Assembly (NCBI RefSeq): GCF_019428685.1
Contig: NZ_CP080095.1
Location: 3,906,001 to 3,970,000 of the forward strand
From: Paraburkholderia edwinii
GTDB taxonomy: Bacteria > Pseudomonadota > Gammaproteobacteria > Burkholderiales > Burkholderiaceae
Direction of reading: 5' to 3'
DNA: 64,000 nt
Position 1 is the stretch's first letter. Each line of letters opens with the position of its first letter. The notes below the pieces were generated by a model, which had not been told where the DNA came from, searched no databases, and saw only the letters and a program-made list of their open reading frames with translations. Positions 36,175 to 45,036 of this stretch are shown here, piece after piece. The position numbers and the translations under genes were made by a program.

Positions 36175-37188
36175 CTAACGATGAACGAGCCCGACAAGCT
36201 CGCCGGCAATGCGCTCGAGCGCCAGGATGCGCCGCGCCGCGCCGAGCGCGGCCGCCGCTTTCGGCATGCCGTACACGGCGCTCGTCGCTTCGTCCTGCGC
36301 GATCGTCTCGTAGCCTTTCGCGCGCATGGCCTTGAGCCCCAATGCGCCGTCGCGCCCCATGCCGGTCAGCAGCACACCCGCTGCTTCGCCATCCCAATGG
36401 TCGACGACACTCTGAAAAAATACGTCGACCGACGGCCGGTAGGGTGTCTCGACCGGTTCGCGTGTATAGCGCAACGAACCGCCGCGCGTCAGCAGCAAAT
36501 GATCGTTGGTCGCCGCCAGCAACGCTTCGCCGGCGCGCGGCCGGATGCCGTCGTGCGCGATGCGCACCGGCAACGGCGATTGCCCGTCGAGCCACTCGGC
36601 CATGCCCTGCGCAAAGGCCTTGTCGACGTGCTGAACGATCACAATCGGCGCGGCAAAGTCAGCGGGCAGGCTGCCTAGCACGGCCGCTAGCGCGGTCGGC
36701 CCGCCCGCCGACGCGCCGATTGCGATCAGCCACGGCGTGCTCGCGCCGCGCGCCCTGCCCGCGTCGGGCGCCGCCGCGGGCATCAAACGGTTCGCAAGCT
36801 GGTAACCGATCTGGTCCAGTTTCTCGAGCAAAGCGTGTGCCGCTTCGCCTGCGTCGTTGCCGCCCGCGAGGGTCGGCGTATCGACCGCGTCGAGCGCGCC
36901 CGCGCCCATCGCCTCATAAACGCGCGACGCATTCGCGCCGACGCTGCTCGTCACGACGAGAATCGCACACGGCGCGCGCGCCATGATGCGGCGCGTCGCC
37001 TCGACGCCGTCGAGCTTCGGCATGATCAGATCCATCAGCACGACGTCCGGCGGCTGTGCAATGCAAAAATCGACTGCCTGCTCGCCGTCCTCCGCAACCC
37101 ACAGCACACGATGCTCGGTGCGCCTCGCGAGTGCGCGGCGCAACGCTTCGACAGCCAGTGGCAGATCGTTTGCAATGCCAATGTTCAT
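36175..37188 (-). CDS. wspF: chemotaxis-type methylesterase of the Wsp system
   Basis: A 337-residue CheB homologue. The N-terminal REC domain contains VVLMDLIMPKLDGVEATRR (phospho-acceptor Asp). The C-terminal methylesterase domain has a Ser-His-Asp triad: GASAGG, VQHVDKAFAQGMAEWL, and GMGRDG. It removes methyl groups from the WspA receptor and lowers output, and loss of WspF in Pseudomonas causes a wrinkly, high-c-di-GMP form. Its ATG overlaps the wspE stop by 4 bases, so the two are coupled. Residues 130-150 form a variable Ala/Pro-rich linker. Confidence 0.94.
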   Translation of the reverse strand: MNIGIANDLPLAVEALRRALARRTEHRVLWVAEDGEQAVDFCIAQPPDVVLMDLIMPKLDGVEATRRIMARAPCAILVVTSSVGANASRVYEAMGAGALDAVDTPTLAGGNDAGEAAHALLEKLDQIGYQLANRLMPAAAPDAGRARGASTPWLIAIGASAGGPTALAAVLGSLPADFAAPIVIVQHVDKAFAQGMAEWLDGQSPLPVRIAHDGIRPRAGEALLAATNDHLLLTRGGSLRYTREPVETPYRPSVDVFFQSVVDHWDGEAAGVLLTGMGRDGALGLKAMRAKGYETIAQDEATSAVYGMPKAAAALGAARRILALERIAGELVGLVHR

Positions 37189-39761
37189 TGGTTCGCCTCG
37201 CCGATCAGATCGCGTACCGCGTCGAGCAGCGCCTCGTCGTGGAAGCTGCCTTTCGCGAGATAGTAGTCGGCGCCCGCGTCGAGCCCGCGGCGGCGATCCT
37301 CGTCGCGATCCTTGTACGACACGATCATCACCGGCGTCGACTTCAGTTGCGCATCGCGGCGGATCATCGTGACGAGCTCGATGCCGTCCATGCGCGGCAT
37401 ATCGATATCGGTCACCACCAGGTCGAAGCTCGCGCCTCTTAGCGCATTCCAGCCGTCCATGCCGTCCACCGCGACGGTCACCGCGTAGCCGCGTTTTTCG
37501 AGCAGTTTGCGTTCGAGCTCGCGCACCGTGAGCGAATCTTCGACGATCAGCACCTGCTTGCGCTGCACGGCGACCGCGCCCGACGACGCGCGCACGCGCG
37601 CAAGCTGCCCCTCGCGCACGAGCTTGTCGACCGAGCGCAGCAGATCTTCGACATCGACGATCAACACCGCTTCGCCGTTATCCATCAACGCGGCCGCCGC
37701 GATGTCCTTGATCTTGCCGAGCCTCGCATCGAGCGGCTGCACGACGAGCATGCGTTCGCCAAGGAAACGCTCGACCGCGACGCCGTACGTGCCCCGCTCA
37801 TCACCGAGCACAACCACCGCGACTTCCTCGGCCGCTTCGCCCGCTTCGAGCCCGAGCAGTTGATGCGCGGCAACGAGCCCGACGCGCTTGCCTTCCAGCG
37901 AAAAATGTTGCTGCCCCTCGAGCATATCGATGTCGCTGCGCGCGAGCGCAAGCGTGCGATGCACAGCACCGAGCGGAAACGCATACGCTTCGCCGCCCAC
38001 CTCGACAAGCAGGCTGCGAATCACCGACAGCGTGAGCGGCAACTGCAGCACGAAGCGCATGCCGGCGCCCGGCTCGTTGACGATGCGCACGGTCCCACGC
38101 ACCGCTTTCACCATGTCGTGCACCGCATCGAGACCGACGCCGCGCCCCGATACATCGGTCACCTGAGCACGCATCGAAAAACCGGGCAGCAGCAGAAATT
38201 CGAGCAGTTCCTGCTCGGAAAGACGCGTGACAGTCGGTTCATCGGCAAGGTGGCGGCGCACGATGGCGGCGCGCAAGTCGGTGAAATCGATGCCGCGGCC
38301 GTCGTCGCTGACGCTGATCAGCAGCTTGCCGGCGCTGTGGCGCGCTTCGAGCGTCAGCGTCGCCTCAGCCGGTTTGCCTCGCGCGACGCGCTCGCCCGGC
38401 GTTTCGATGCCGTGATCGAGCGCATTACGTAACAGGTGACCGAGCGGCGCATCGAGCATGTCGAGAATGTCGCGATCGACCTGGGTGTTTTCGCCGACGA
38501 TCGAAAATCGCACCTGTTTACCAAGCGATCGCGCGAGGTCGCGCACGATGCGCGGATACACATGCGTCTCGTCGCCGAACGCGCGCATCCGGCATTGCAG
38601 CGCTTCGTCGTACAGCTGTTGCGCGAGATTCGTGCTGCGCCGGTCGTAGCGGTCGAGTTCGTCGATCTGGGTCGCGAGCTGCTGCTGAATCGCGCCGAAG
38701 GCGTCGCGCACGCTGTCCAGTGCGGCACTGGCGCGCGCATCGAGTTGACCGTCGAACACCTGCGCAAGCGATTCGTAGACCGTATCGAGCGCGCGGGCGG
38801 CTTCGCGCTGCGTGCGCTTCACGCGCAGCATCGAATCGGCAAACGGCTTGAGCCAGCGCGATTCGACGAGCGATTCGCCGGACAGGCTCAGCAGCCGGTC
38901 GAGATTGTCGGCGCGCACGCGCAGGATGCGGTCGGGGTCGCGTTGTGTGTTGAGGCCGGCGCGTGCGGGCGATGTCGTCGGTTGCGTCGGTTGCGTCGGT
39001 TGCGTCGGTTGCGTCGGTTGCGTCGGTTGCGTCGGTTGCGTCGGTTGCGTCGGTTGCGTCGGTTGCGTTGCGTGCGCAATCGCTTGAGCCTGCGATGAAG
39101 CGGCCAAAAGATCCGGCGCGGCGTTCGGCTCGGCTTGACGAAGCCGGGCTTCGCCCGAGTTCGCGGACGCCGGCGGATCTTCGGGCGGCGCGCCGTGCTC
39201 GGCTAAAGCAATTGTTTCAGCTTGCGGCGCTGAAGCCGTTTGTGCTTGCGCCTGCAGCATAGCGATGGCGGCGTTGAGCAGCGCATCGGCTGAGTCTGCT
39301 TGCGCCGCGGGCGGCGCATCGCCACTCGTGCGCGCGGCCGCATCATGCAAACCCATCAATGTCGAAGCACCGACAAAACCCGCTAACTGTGCGACACATG
39401 CCTCGATCTCCGCACGGCTCGCGCGCACCGCCGGTTGATCGTCGGCAACGCGCAGCAACAAGTCGACACCGCGCAGCAACGCATCGATATGCACCGCCGT
39501 CAGCGCGAGCGTGCCGTGCTGCGCGGCGACGAAGCACTCCTCCATCGCGTTCGCGATATCGACGCCGTCCTGCAGGCCGATGATGCGTGCCGCGCCTTTG
39601 AGCGAATGCGCGGCGCGCATGCATGCTTCGAGCGCCAACGCGTCGGCGGACGCACGCTCGAGCGTAAGCAGTCCATCGGACAGCACGCGCGTCTGCATAT
39701 GCGCCTCTTCGCTGAAGAGCGCGAGCAGTGACTGGCGGCTCAGATCGTCGTCGGTACTCAT
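37185..39761 (-). CDS. wspE: CheA-type hybrid histidine kinase of the Wsp system
   Basis: An 858-residue cytoplasmic kinase. Domains in order are HPt (H52 in AAHSLKGAARIIG), a long low-complexity linker with ten TQP repeats (about 232-261), dimerisation, HATPase (LLRNALDHGIETPGER, VSDDGRGID, GRGVGLDAV), a CheW-like domain (SVIRSLLVEVGGEAYAFPL), and a C-terminal REC domain (LVVTDIDMPRMDGIEL). The hybrid layout matches WspE, which phosphorylates WspR and WspF. It overlaps wspD by 4 bases and wspF by 4 bases. The TQP tract is unusual and is described separately. Confidence 0.95.
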   Translation of the reverse strand: MSTDDDLSRQSLLALFSEEAHMQTRVLSDGLLTLERASADALALEACMRAAHSLKGAARIIGLQDGVDIANAMEECFVAAQHGTLALTAVHIDALLRGVDLLLRVADDQPAVRASRAEIEACVAQLAGFVGASTLMGLHDAAARTSGDAPPAAQADSADALLNAAIAMLQAQAQTASAPQAETIALAEHGAPPEDPPASANSGEARLRQAEPNAAPDLLAASSQAQAIAHATQPTQPTQPTQPTQPTQPTQPTQPTQPTQPTTSPARAGLNTQRDPDRILRVRADNLDRLLSLSGESLVESRWLKPFADSMLRVKRTQREAARALDTVYESLAQVFDGQLDARASAALDSVRDAFGAIQQQLATQIDELDRYDRRSTNLAQQLYDEALQCRMRAFGDETHVYPRIVRDLARSLGKQVRFSIVGENTQVDRDILDMLDAPLGHLLRNALDHGIETPGERVARGKPAEATLTLEARHSAGKLLISVSDDGRGIDFTDLRAAIVRRHLADEPTVTRLSEQELLEFLLLPGFSMRAQVTDVSGRGVGLDAVHDMVKAVRGTVRIVNEPGAGMRFVLQLPLTLSVIRSLLVEVGGEAYAFPLGAVHRTLALARSDIDMLEGQQHFSLEGKRVGLVAAHQLLGLEAGEAAEEVAVVVLGDERGTYGVAVERFLGERMLVVQPLDARLGKIKDIAAAALMDNGEAVLIVDVEDLLRSVDKLVREGQLARVRASSGAVAVQRKQVLIVEDSLTVRELERKLLEKRGYAVTVAVDGMDGWNALRGASFDLVVTDIDMPRMDGIELVTMIRRDAQLKSTPVMIVSYKDRDEDRRRGLDAGADYYLAKGSFHDEALLDAVRDLIGEANQ
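38979..39068 (-). repeat. ten-copy 9-bp tandem repeat inside wspE (TQP tract)
   Basis: The plus-strand unit CGGTTGCGT is repeated ten times without interruption, coding for ten TQP units on the minus strand. The unit length is a multiple of three, so copy changes would alter protein length but not frame. It lies in the linker between the HPt domain and the rest of the kinase. Confidence 0.95.
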
Positions 39762-40564
39762 TGGAGGCTCTGTGTCAGTGAGGCGAATACGCGCGCGGCA
39801 TCGAGCACGCCGACCGTTTTACCCTGCCACGCGAGCACGCCAGCCGCATGCGCGGCACTCGAGCGCGTCAGCGTGTCGGGCACGGGCCTGAGCGCGCCGG
39901 TCGCATAACGCACAACGCCATGCACTTCGTCGACCGGGAACACCACGGGCTCGCAGTCGTGCGCGACGACGAGCATTCGTGCGTAACGGCCGCTGCGCGA
40001 CGCGTGCACGCCGGACGCGGCGCCTGGTCTTTCGTTCGAAGCCGCCTTCGCGGCGGCAGTCCGATCGAGACGGAGCAGTTCGCCGAGCGACACGACCACC
40101 GTCAGCGCACCGCGCACATTAACGAGGCCCAGCACGACGCGATTGCGCCGATGCGGCAGCGAATGAACCGGCCGCAGATCTTCGATCTGCTTTAACGCTT
40201 CCGTAGGCAATGCGAGCCATTCGTCCGCGACGCGGAATACAACCGCCGAATGTGTTCCGGATGACTGAGCGGATTCATTCGAACCCGCGTTGCCCGAACC
40301 GTTGGCTTTCGCCATGGCGACCGGTGCATCGCCCGACTGCTCCAGCGAAGCTGCACGCTGCACATGGGCAGCAACCTCATCCATTGCACCGGAGATCGGC
40401 CGGTCGAGCAAACGCGCCGCGGCACGCTCGAACACCGGGCAATTGAGGCAGCGCGTCCACTCCTCGAGCGCCGGACACGATTGGTCGCCGCGCGTGCCGA
40501 TGCGATTCCAGCAGTCGTCGATGCTCGTTTCGATATCCGGAAGATCGTCGACGCGGTCAGTCAT
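39758..40564 (-). CDS. wspD: CheW-type coupling protein of the Wsp system
   Basis: A 268-residue coupling protein. An N-terminal region of about 110 residues carries a Cys-containing segment (ALEEWTRCLNCPVFERAAARLL), and the CheW domain (about 115-265) contains VFRVADEWLALPTEALKQIEDLRPVHSLPHRRNRVVLGLVNVRGALTVVVSLGELL. This matches the longer WspD rather than plain CheW. It links the receptor WspA to the kinase WspE. It overlaps wspC by 8 bases and wspE by 4 bases. Confidence 0.9.
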   Translation of the reverse strand: MTDRVDDLPDIETSIDDCWNRIGTRGDQSCPALEEWTRCLNCPVFERAAARLLDRPISGAMDEVAAHVQRAASLEQSGDAPVAMAKANGSGNAGSNESAQSSGTHSAVVFRVADEWLALPTEALKQIEDLRPVHSLPHRRNRVVLGLVNVRGALTVVVSLGELLRLDRTAAAKAASNERPGAASGVHASRSGRYARMLVVAHDCEPVVFPVDEVHGVVRYATGALRPVPDTLTRSSAAHAAGVLAWQGKTVGVLDAARVFASLTQSLQ

Positions 40565-42041
40565 GGAAGCCTCGCGTCCGGTTCACGTGATTCACGTGGG
40601 TCGCTTTCCGTTCCGGCGCATCGCGCCGCCCCTGCGCCGCACGTTCGGCGCGACGCGTCAGGCGCTCGGCACCGGCCGCGTCGCCCGTCATTTCGAGCAG
40701 GGCCGCGAGATGCGTAAGCGCCTCGTAGTGGCTGGGCTCCAGATAAAGCGCCTTGCGGTAATAGTCACCCGCATCGGCGCCGCGGCCGCGTGCGTCCATG
40801 ATCAAGCCCAGCAGATAGAACGCCGAAGCATCGGGTCCGTGGATATTGACGCACTGGTTCGCCACGCGTTCTGCGTGATCGAACCGGCCTTCGTCGGCAA
40901 GACGCGATGCGTCGGCGAGCAAGGCTTCGCGCTTCGTGGGCGCTTCCGACGATGCGGAAGCAGTACGCGTCGCATCGACTTTCGAAGCGGTCGCACGCGC
41001 CGCCGCGGCCTGCTTCGCAAATGGCTGCCGCGCGGGCGGAACCGGCCGGATCGGCGGAATCGGCGCGATCGGCGCAATCGGTTTGACCGGCGCCACCGCA
41101 ATCGCAGACGCGATCGGCGCCGGCCTCGGCGGCCTTGCCTCGTCGGCGGGCGCGCGCGCGAACGCAAACGCTAGCGGGATCCGCGCGGGATTGTACGCAT
41201 GCCGCATCATCAGGCCCGTCTCGGCGGGTCCGACAAACATCATGCCGTCCTGCGCGAGCCGCGCATCGAGCAGGCGAATCGCGCGATCCTGCGAATCGCG
41301 GTCGAAGTAGATCAGCACGTTGCGGCACAGGATAAAGTCGAAACGCGCATCGGCCGGATGCGGCGCGTCGAACAGATTGGCCCGGCCGAAGCGGACAGCA
41401 TTGCGCACACGTTCGCTGAGTACATAGCGGACATCGCCGGACGCTGCGCCCGCCGCATCGGCTAAGCCCGTATCGTCCGCACAAAAACGGGAATCGGAGC
41501 CCGCCGCGCCTGATCCGGCGACCGTGAAATGCCGCTCGCGAAACTCGAGCGCGCGTCCGCGAAACGAATTGCGCCCATATACGCCAGCGCGCGCAATGTC
41601 GAGCGCGCGCTCGCTGATATCGATCGCGTCGATCGAAAAGCGCTCCGGCCCGATACCCGCATCGAACAACGCCATCGCAATCGAATAGGGCTCCTCGCCC
41701 GTCGAGCAGGGCGCGCTCAGCACGCGCAATACATGCGACGCGTCGCGCACCAGCCGCTCGTTCGCGAGCCGCGCAAGCGCAACAAACGCTTCGCGGTCAC
41801 GGAAAAACCATGTCTCGGGCACGACGATCAGTTCGACGAGCGCTTGCCGCTCGTCGTGCGATGCATTGAGCAGCTGCCAGTAAGTTTCGAGGTCGCCTTC
41901 CGATGCAGCCTCCTGCGTCGCACGCACGCGGTCCCACACCGCGCGCTCGAACGCATGCGCGCCGAGCGTGGGCGCGCTGATGCCGGTCTCGCGCAGGAGC
42001 CAGCTTTCGAAGCGTGCGTCGATGCGGGGTTCCGCGTTCAT
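40557..42041 (-). CDS. wspC: CheR-type methyltransferase with TPR of the Wsp system
   Basis: A 494-residue protein. The CheR domain occupies about 1-290, with VPETWFFRDREAFVALARLA, LSAPCSTGEEPYSIAMALFDAG (SAM site) and FILCRNVLIYFDRDSQDRAIRLLDARLAQDGMMFVGPAETGL. A Pro/Ala/Ile-rich linker follows, then a C-terminal TPR-like part (about 400-480) with DASAFYLLGLIMDARGRGADAGDYYRKALYLEP. This is the WspC layout, and it methylates WspA. The start at 42041 overlaps the wspB stop by 4 bases; a longer frame to 42152 would overlap wspB and lacks homology. Confidence 0.92.
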   Translation of the reverse strand: MNAEPRIDARFESWLLRETGISAPTLGAHAFERAVWDRVRATQEAASEGDLETYWQLLNASHDERQALVELIVVPETWFFRDREAFVALARLANERLVRDASHVLRVLSAPCSTGEEPYSIAMALFDAGIGPERFSIDAIDISERALDIARAGVYGRNSFRGRALEFRERHFTVAGSGAAGSDSRFCADDTGLADAAGAASGDVRYVLSERVRNAVRFGRANLFDAPHPADARFDFILCRNVLIYFDRDSQDRAIRLLDARLAQDGMMFVGPAETGLMMRHAYNPARIPLAFAFARAPADEARPPRPAPIASAIAVAPVKPIAPIAPIPPIRPVPPARQPFAKQAAAARATASKVDATRTASASSEAPTKREALLADASRLADEGRFDHAERVANQCVNIHGPDASAFYLLGLIMDARGRGADAGDYYRKALYLEPSHYEALTHLAALLEMTGDAAGAERLTRRAERAAQGRRDAPERKATHVNHVNRTRGFHD

Positions 42042-42568
42042 GACGTCGATGCCTGTGCGTGCGATGTGGGCGATGCGTGCGCTACGTGCGATTCCCGCGG
42101 AAACAGCAAGGTCTTTACGTCGTCGGTCAGCATGTGCCGCACCTGAACCCATTGCACGAAGCCCTGCCCGTCGTTCGCGACGGGGCCGAGCCAGCGCGCG
42201 TGCGGCGTCGCGACACCGGTATCGGCGAATTGCTCGCGCGCGATGCGGCGCGTCTGCGTCGCGCCTTCGACGATCAAGCCAAGCCGATGCGGTGCCTCGG
42301 GTGCCTCGCTCGATGCCTCGCTAGCGCGATACTCGACGATCACGAGGCGCGTCGACAGCAAGCGCCGCGCCTCGCGCCCGAGCGCAAGGCGCGGCACATC
42401 GATGACGGGCAACGGCTCACTGTGCCGCTCGGCGACACCAGCGACCCAGGCGGGCGCGCCGGGAATCGGCCGTGCCGGCTGCAGCGCGAGCACCTCGACG
42501 ATCTGCGCAGCGTCGAGCGCGTAACGCTCACCATCGAGGTCGAACAGAAGGAAAAGCATCGCCGTCAA
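42038..42568 (-). CDS. wspB: CheW-like coupling protein of the Wsp system
   Basis: A 176-residue CheW-like protein. It starts with a CheW domain: LFLLFDLDGERYALDAAQIVEVLALQPARPIPGAPAWVAGVAERHSEPLPVIDVPRL. The C-terminal tail is longer than in CheW. It is the second gene of the operon, 105 bases after wspA, and overlaps wspC by 4 bases. With WspD it should couple WspA to WspE. Confidence 0.9.
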   Translation of the reverse strand: MTAMLFLLFDLDGERYALDAAQIVEVLALQPARPIPGAPAWVAGVAERHSEPLPVIDVPRLALGREARRLLSTRLVIVEYRASEASSEAPEAPHRLGLIVEGATQTRRIAREQFADTGVATPHARWLGPVANDGQGFVQWVQVRHMLTDDVKTLLFPRESHVAHASPTSHAQASTS

Positions 42569-42673
42569 ACCGGTTGCGTCGTTTATATGCGGTTGTAAAA
42601 CTATTATCTGTGGGTATAGCCGGTTACCGCCGGATACCGCTGCTTACCGTCGTCGATCACGCCCCGGCGCGCA

Positions 42674-44350
42674 TCACGCTTCGATCTTGAAGCGCGACAC
42701 ACCCGTGCGCAACTGATTCGCAACCAGCGTCAGATCGTCGATCGCCTGCGACGATTGCCGCAGCGATTCGGCCGTCTGCTGCGCCGCCTCTGACAGCTGC
42801 GACAGCGCCTGCGTAATCTGTTCCGCGCCGTTCGCCTGCGTATGCATCCCTTCGTTGACCGCCTGGAAGCGCGGCGCGAGCGCCTGCACCTCCAGGATGA
42901 TCTGCGAGAGCTGGCCGCCGACCTGCTGCACATCGTGCATGCCGCGGCGCACCTCCTCGGAAAACTTCTCCATGCCCATCACGCCCGCGGACACGGCCGA
43001 CTGGATTTCCTTCACGGTCTGCTCGATATCGTAGGTCGCCACCGCGGTCTGATCCGCGAGCCGGCGGATTTCGGTCGCGACCACACCAAAGCCGCGGCCG
43101 TATTCGCCGGCCTTTTCCGCTTCGATCGCCGCATTCAGCGAAAGCAGATTGGTCTGGTCGGCGACCTTCGTGATCGTCGCGACCACCTGATTGATATTGA
43201 CCGCCTTCTCGTTGAGCACGGCGAGCTTCGCGTTGACCGAACCGGCCGCCTCCATCACGCTGCGCATCGTGTCTTCCATGCGCGACAGGCCATTCTGGCT
43301 CGTGCCCGCGAGCGTCGCCGATTGCTCCGCGACGCGCGACACTTCGTTCATGGTCTGCAGCAGATCGCGCGAAGTCGCGACGATTTCGCGCGACGTCGCG
43401 CCGATTTCGGTGGTCGTCGCCGCTGTTTCCGCCGCGGTGGCCTGTTGCTCCTTCGACGTCGCCGCGATCTCCGCCACGGAGGTCGTGACCTGCAACGACG
43501 ACTTCTGCGCCTGCGCGACGAGACTCGTCAACTCTTCGGCCATCCGGTTAAAGCCGTTCTCGAGCGTGCCGAATTCATCTTGCCGCCGCAACGCAAGACG
43601 CTGCGCGAGATTGCCGGTGCGCATCACATCGAGCACGTCGACCACCCGCGCCATCGGCACGGTCACCGCGCGATACAGTGCAAAGCCTGTGCCGAGCGCT
43701 ACCAGCAGCACGATGCCGAGCGCGACCGCAAGCGTAATTTCGGCCTCCTGCGCGGACTGGCGGATCAGATGCGCCCATTCGTCGGCCTGCGATTTGTCTT
43801 CGTCGACCATCGAATTGGCCGCCCGCGTGACTTTTTCCCATGCGGGACTCATCGCGAGCAAAGCACGCTGCGCGTCGGCCCGCGAACCTTGCGCCATACG
43901 CAATACTTCGTTGAACTGTGGCAGCGCGTCGGCATAGGCGGTGCGGAATTCCTCGAAACGGGCGGCGTCTTCGGCGCCGTCGACGGTTTGCGGATATTGC
44001 GCGACGAGCTTGTCGATCTGCTTCAGCGAAGCGTTGACCTTGTCCAGATCGCTGCGCGACGCGCCTTCATCGCCGTCGACGAAGAGCGCGCGCTGTGACG
44101 TCGTCATACTCTCGCTCGACGCGGCGCGGATCGACGTCGATAGAAAAATGCCGAGCACCGACTGACGCTCGAGCTTGTCGGCCTCTTCGTTGATCGCGCG
44201 CAGACGCGTGTAGGAAACGATCGCGGTGATCAGCATCAGCAGAAAGATCGCCCCAAAACTGAGCAGGATGCGATTACCGAGCGAAAACCTGTTCAGGGAC
44301 GCCGTGCCGCTCAGTGAAGCATTACCGCTGCGTGAAGTCGCGATACTCAT
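42674..44350 (-). CDS. wspA: methyl-accepting receptor of the Wsp system
   Basis: A 558-residue membrane receptor. TM1 is about 28-48 (LLSFGAIFLLMLITAIVSY), a periplasmic four-helix sensor runs to about 200, TM2 is about 203-228 (LAVALGIVLLVALGTGFALY), then HAMP and the signalling hairpin with the tip EAEKAGEYGRGFGVVATEIRRLADQTAVATYDIEQ. In Pseudomonas WspA responds to surface contact or envelope stress and is not polarly clustered. It is the first gene of the operon, and the promoter must lie in the 686-base gap upstream. Confidence 0.93.
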   Translation of the reverse strand: MSIATSRSGNASLSGTASLNRFSLGNRILLSFGAIFLLMLITAIVSYTRLRAINEEADKLERQSVLGIFLSTSIRAASSESMTTSQRALFVDGDEGASRSDLDKVNASLKQIDKLVAQYPQTVDGAEDAARFEEFRTAYADALPQFNEVLRMAQGSRADAQRALLAMSPAWEKVTRAANSMVDEDKSQADEWAHLIRQSAQEAEITLAVALGIVLLVALGTGFALYRAVTVPMARVVDVLDVMRTGNLAQRLALRRQDEFGTLENGFNRMAEELTSLVAQAQKSSLQVTTSVAEIAATSKEQQATAAETAATTTEIGATSREIVATSRDLLQTMNEVSRVAEQSATLAGTSQNGLSRMEDTMRSVMEAAGSVNAKLAVLNEKAVNINQVVATITKVADQTNLLSLNAAIEAEKAGEYGRGFGVVATEIRRLADQTAVATYDIEQTVKEIQSAVSAGVMGMEKFSEEVRRGMHDVQQVGGQLSQIILEVQALAPRFQAVNEGMHTQANGAEQITQALSQLSEAAQQTAESLRQSSQAIDDLTLVANQLRTGVSRFKIEA

Positions 44351-45036
44351 GGTCCCGTCTGCGTAGAAAGTGATGGATGCGATAAACCGCCCCGGCGCGC
44401 ATGCGGCTCGCGCACGGCCGATTCGACGCGCAACAGTACCAGTAATGACGCAATATTGTCAGCAAACGTTTCGAGCGCTGTTGCGCCGCGTGCACCGCTT
44501 GCCAGCCTTGCGTCTGCGCCGCATTTGCACTGCTTTTGCGCCCCGGTTCGAAGTCGCAAAAGCAGACCATTTCGGTATCAATACAGCAGTGGTTGTTTTG
44601 AAATGGAATAAGGGTTTTCGATCATAACCCGCTACAAACCGCGACACGCGCGACTCGTTATGCGAAGTCAATATCTGGCGGTAAAGATGGCAATGGAAGA
44701 CAGCGTCGCCGGCTCGTCATTCGGTCGATTTTTTCGCTTTTTGTTTTGACCGCTATTGGATTGTTGCGCCAGCGCAGCACGCTTCACGGAGCAACGGGTG
44801 CGCGGGACGGCCATTGCGGGCAGCGGCGCCTCTTCAGGCCTGAAAGCGATGTTTGAATAAGCGAGTAATTTTTTCGCTACGGTTACACAATATCCGGCAA
44901 GTTTTTATAAATCCGCCGATCGAAACACAGGTATTTTCATGCGTATTTTTCCGGCCATTTAGCCGACCGGGCCGAACCCCGCGCCTGTAAATGCGGCCAC
45001 TGAACGGATGGACAACTGGCCGAAGTGGAATGGCGC
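44351..45036. other. 686-base region upstream of the wsp operon
   Basis: No convincing gene. It holds the wsp leader on the right-to-left side and the 3' end of the LLM gene on the other. A perfect inverted repeat CTGCTTTTGCG (44530-44540) / CGCAAAAGCAG (44555-44565) lies about 180-215 bases before wspA, with a TTCGAA palindrome inside its loop. A second perfect 12-base palindrome TTCAGGCCTGAA lies at 44833-44844. Either could be an operator; the first could also be a terminator for a minus-strand transcript, although no T run follows. Confidence 0.5.

Noticed and set aside
38436..39098. plus-strand frame with LRRLRR repeat
   Set aside because: The repeat is the reverse reading of the TQP tract in wspE and not a real leucine-rich protein.
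42842..44098. 418-codon plus-strand frame
   Set aside because: Antisense to wspA, whose domains account for the coding signal.
44370..44627. 85-codon plus-strand frame upstream of wsp
   Set aside because: Lies in the wsp leader and is low in coding features; overlaps an inverted repeat instead.
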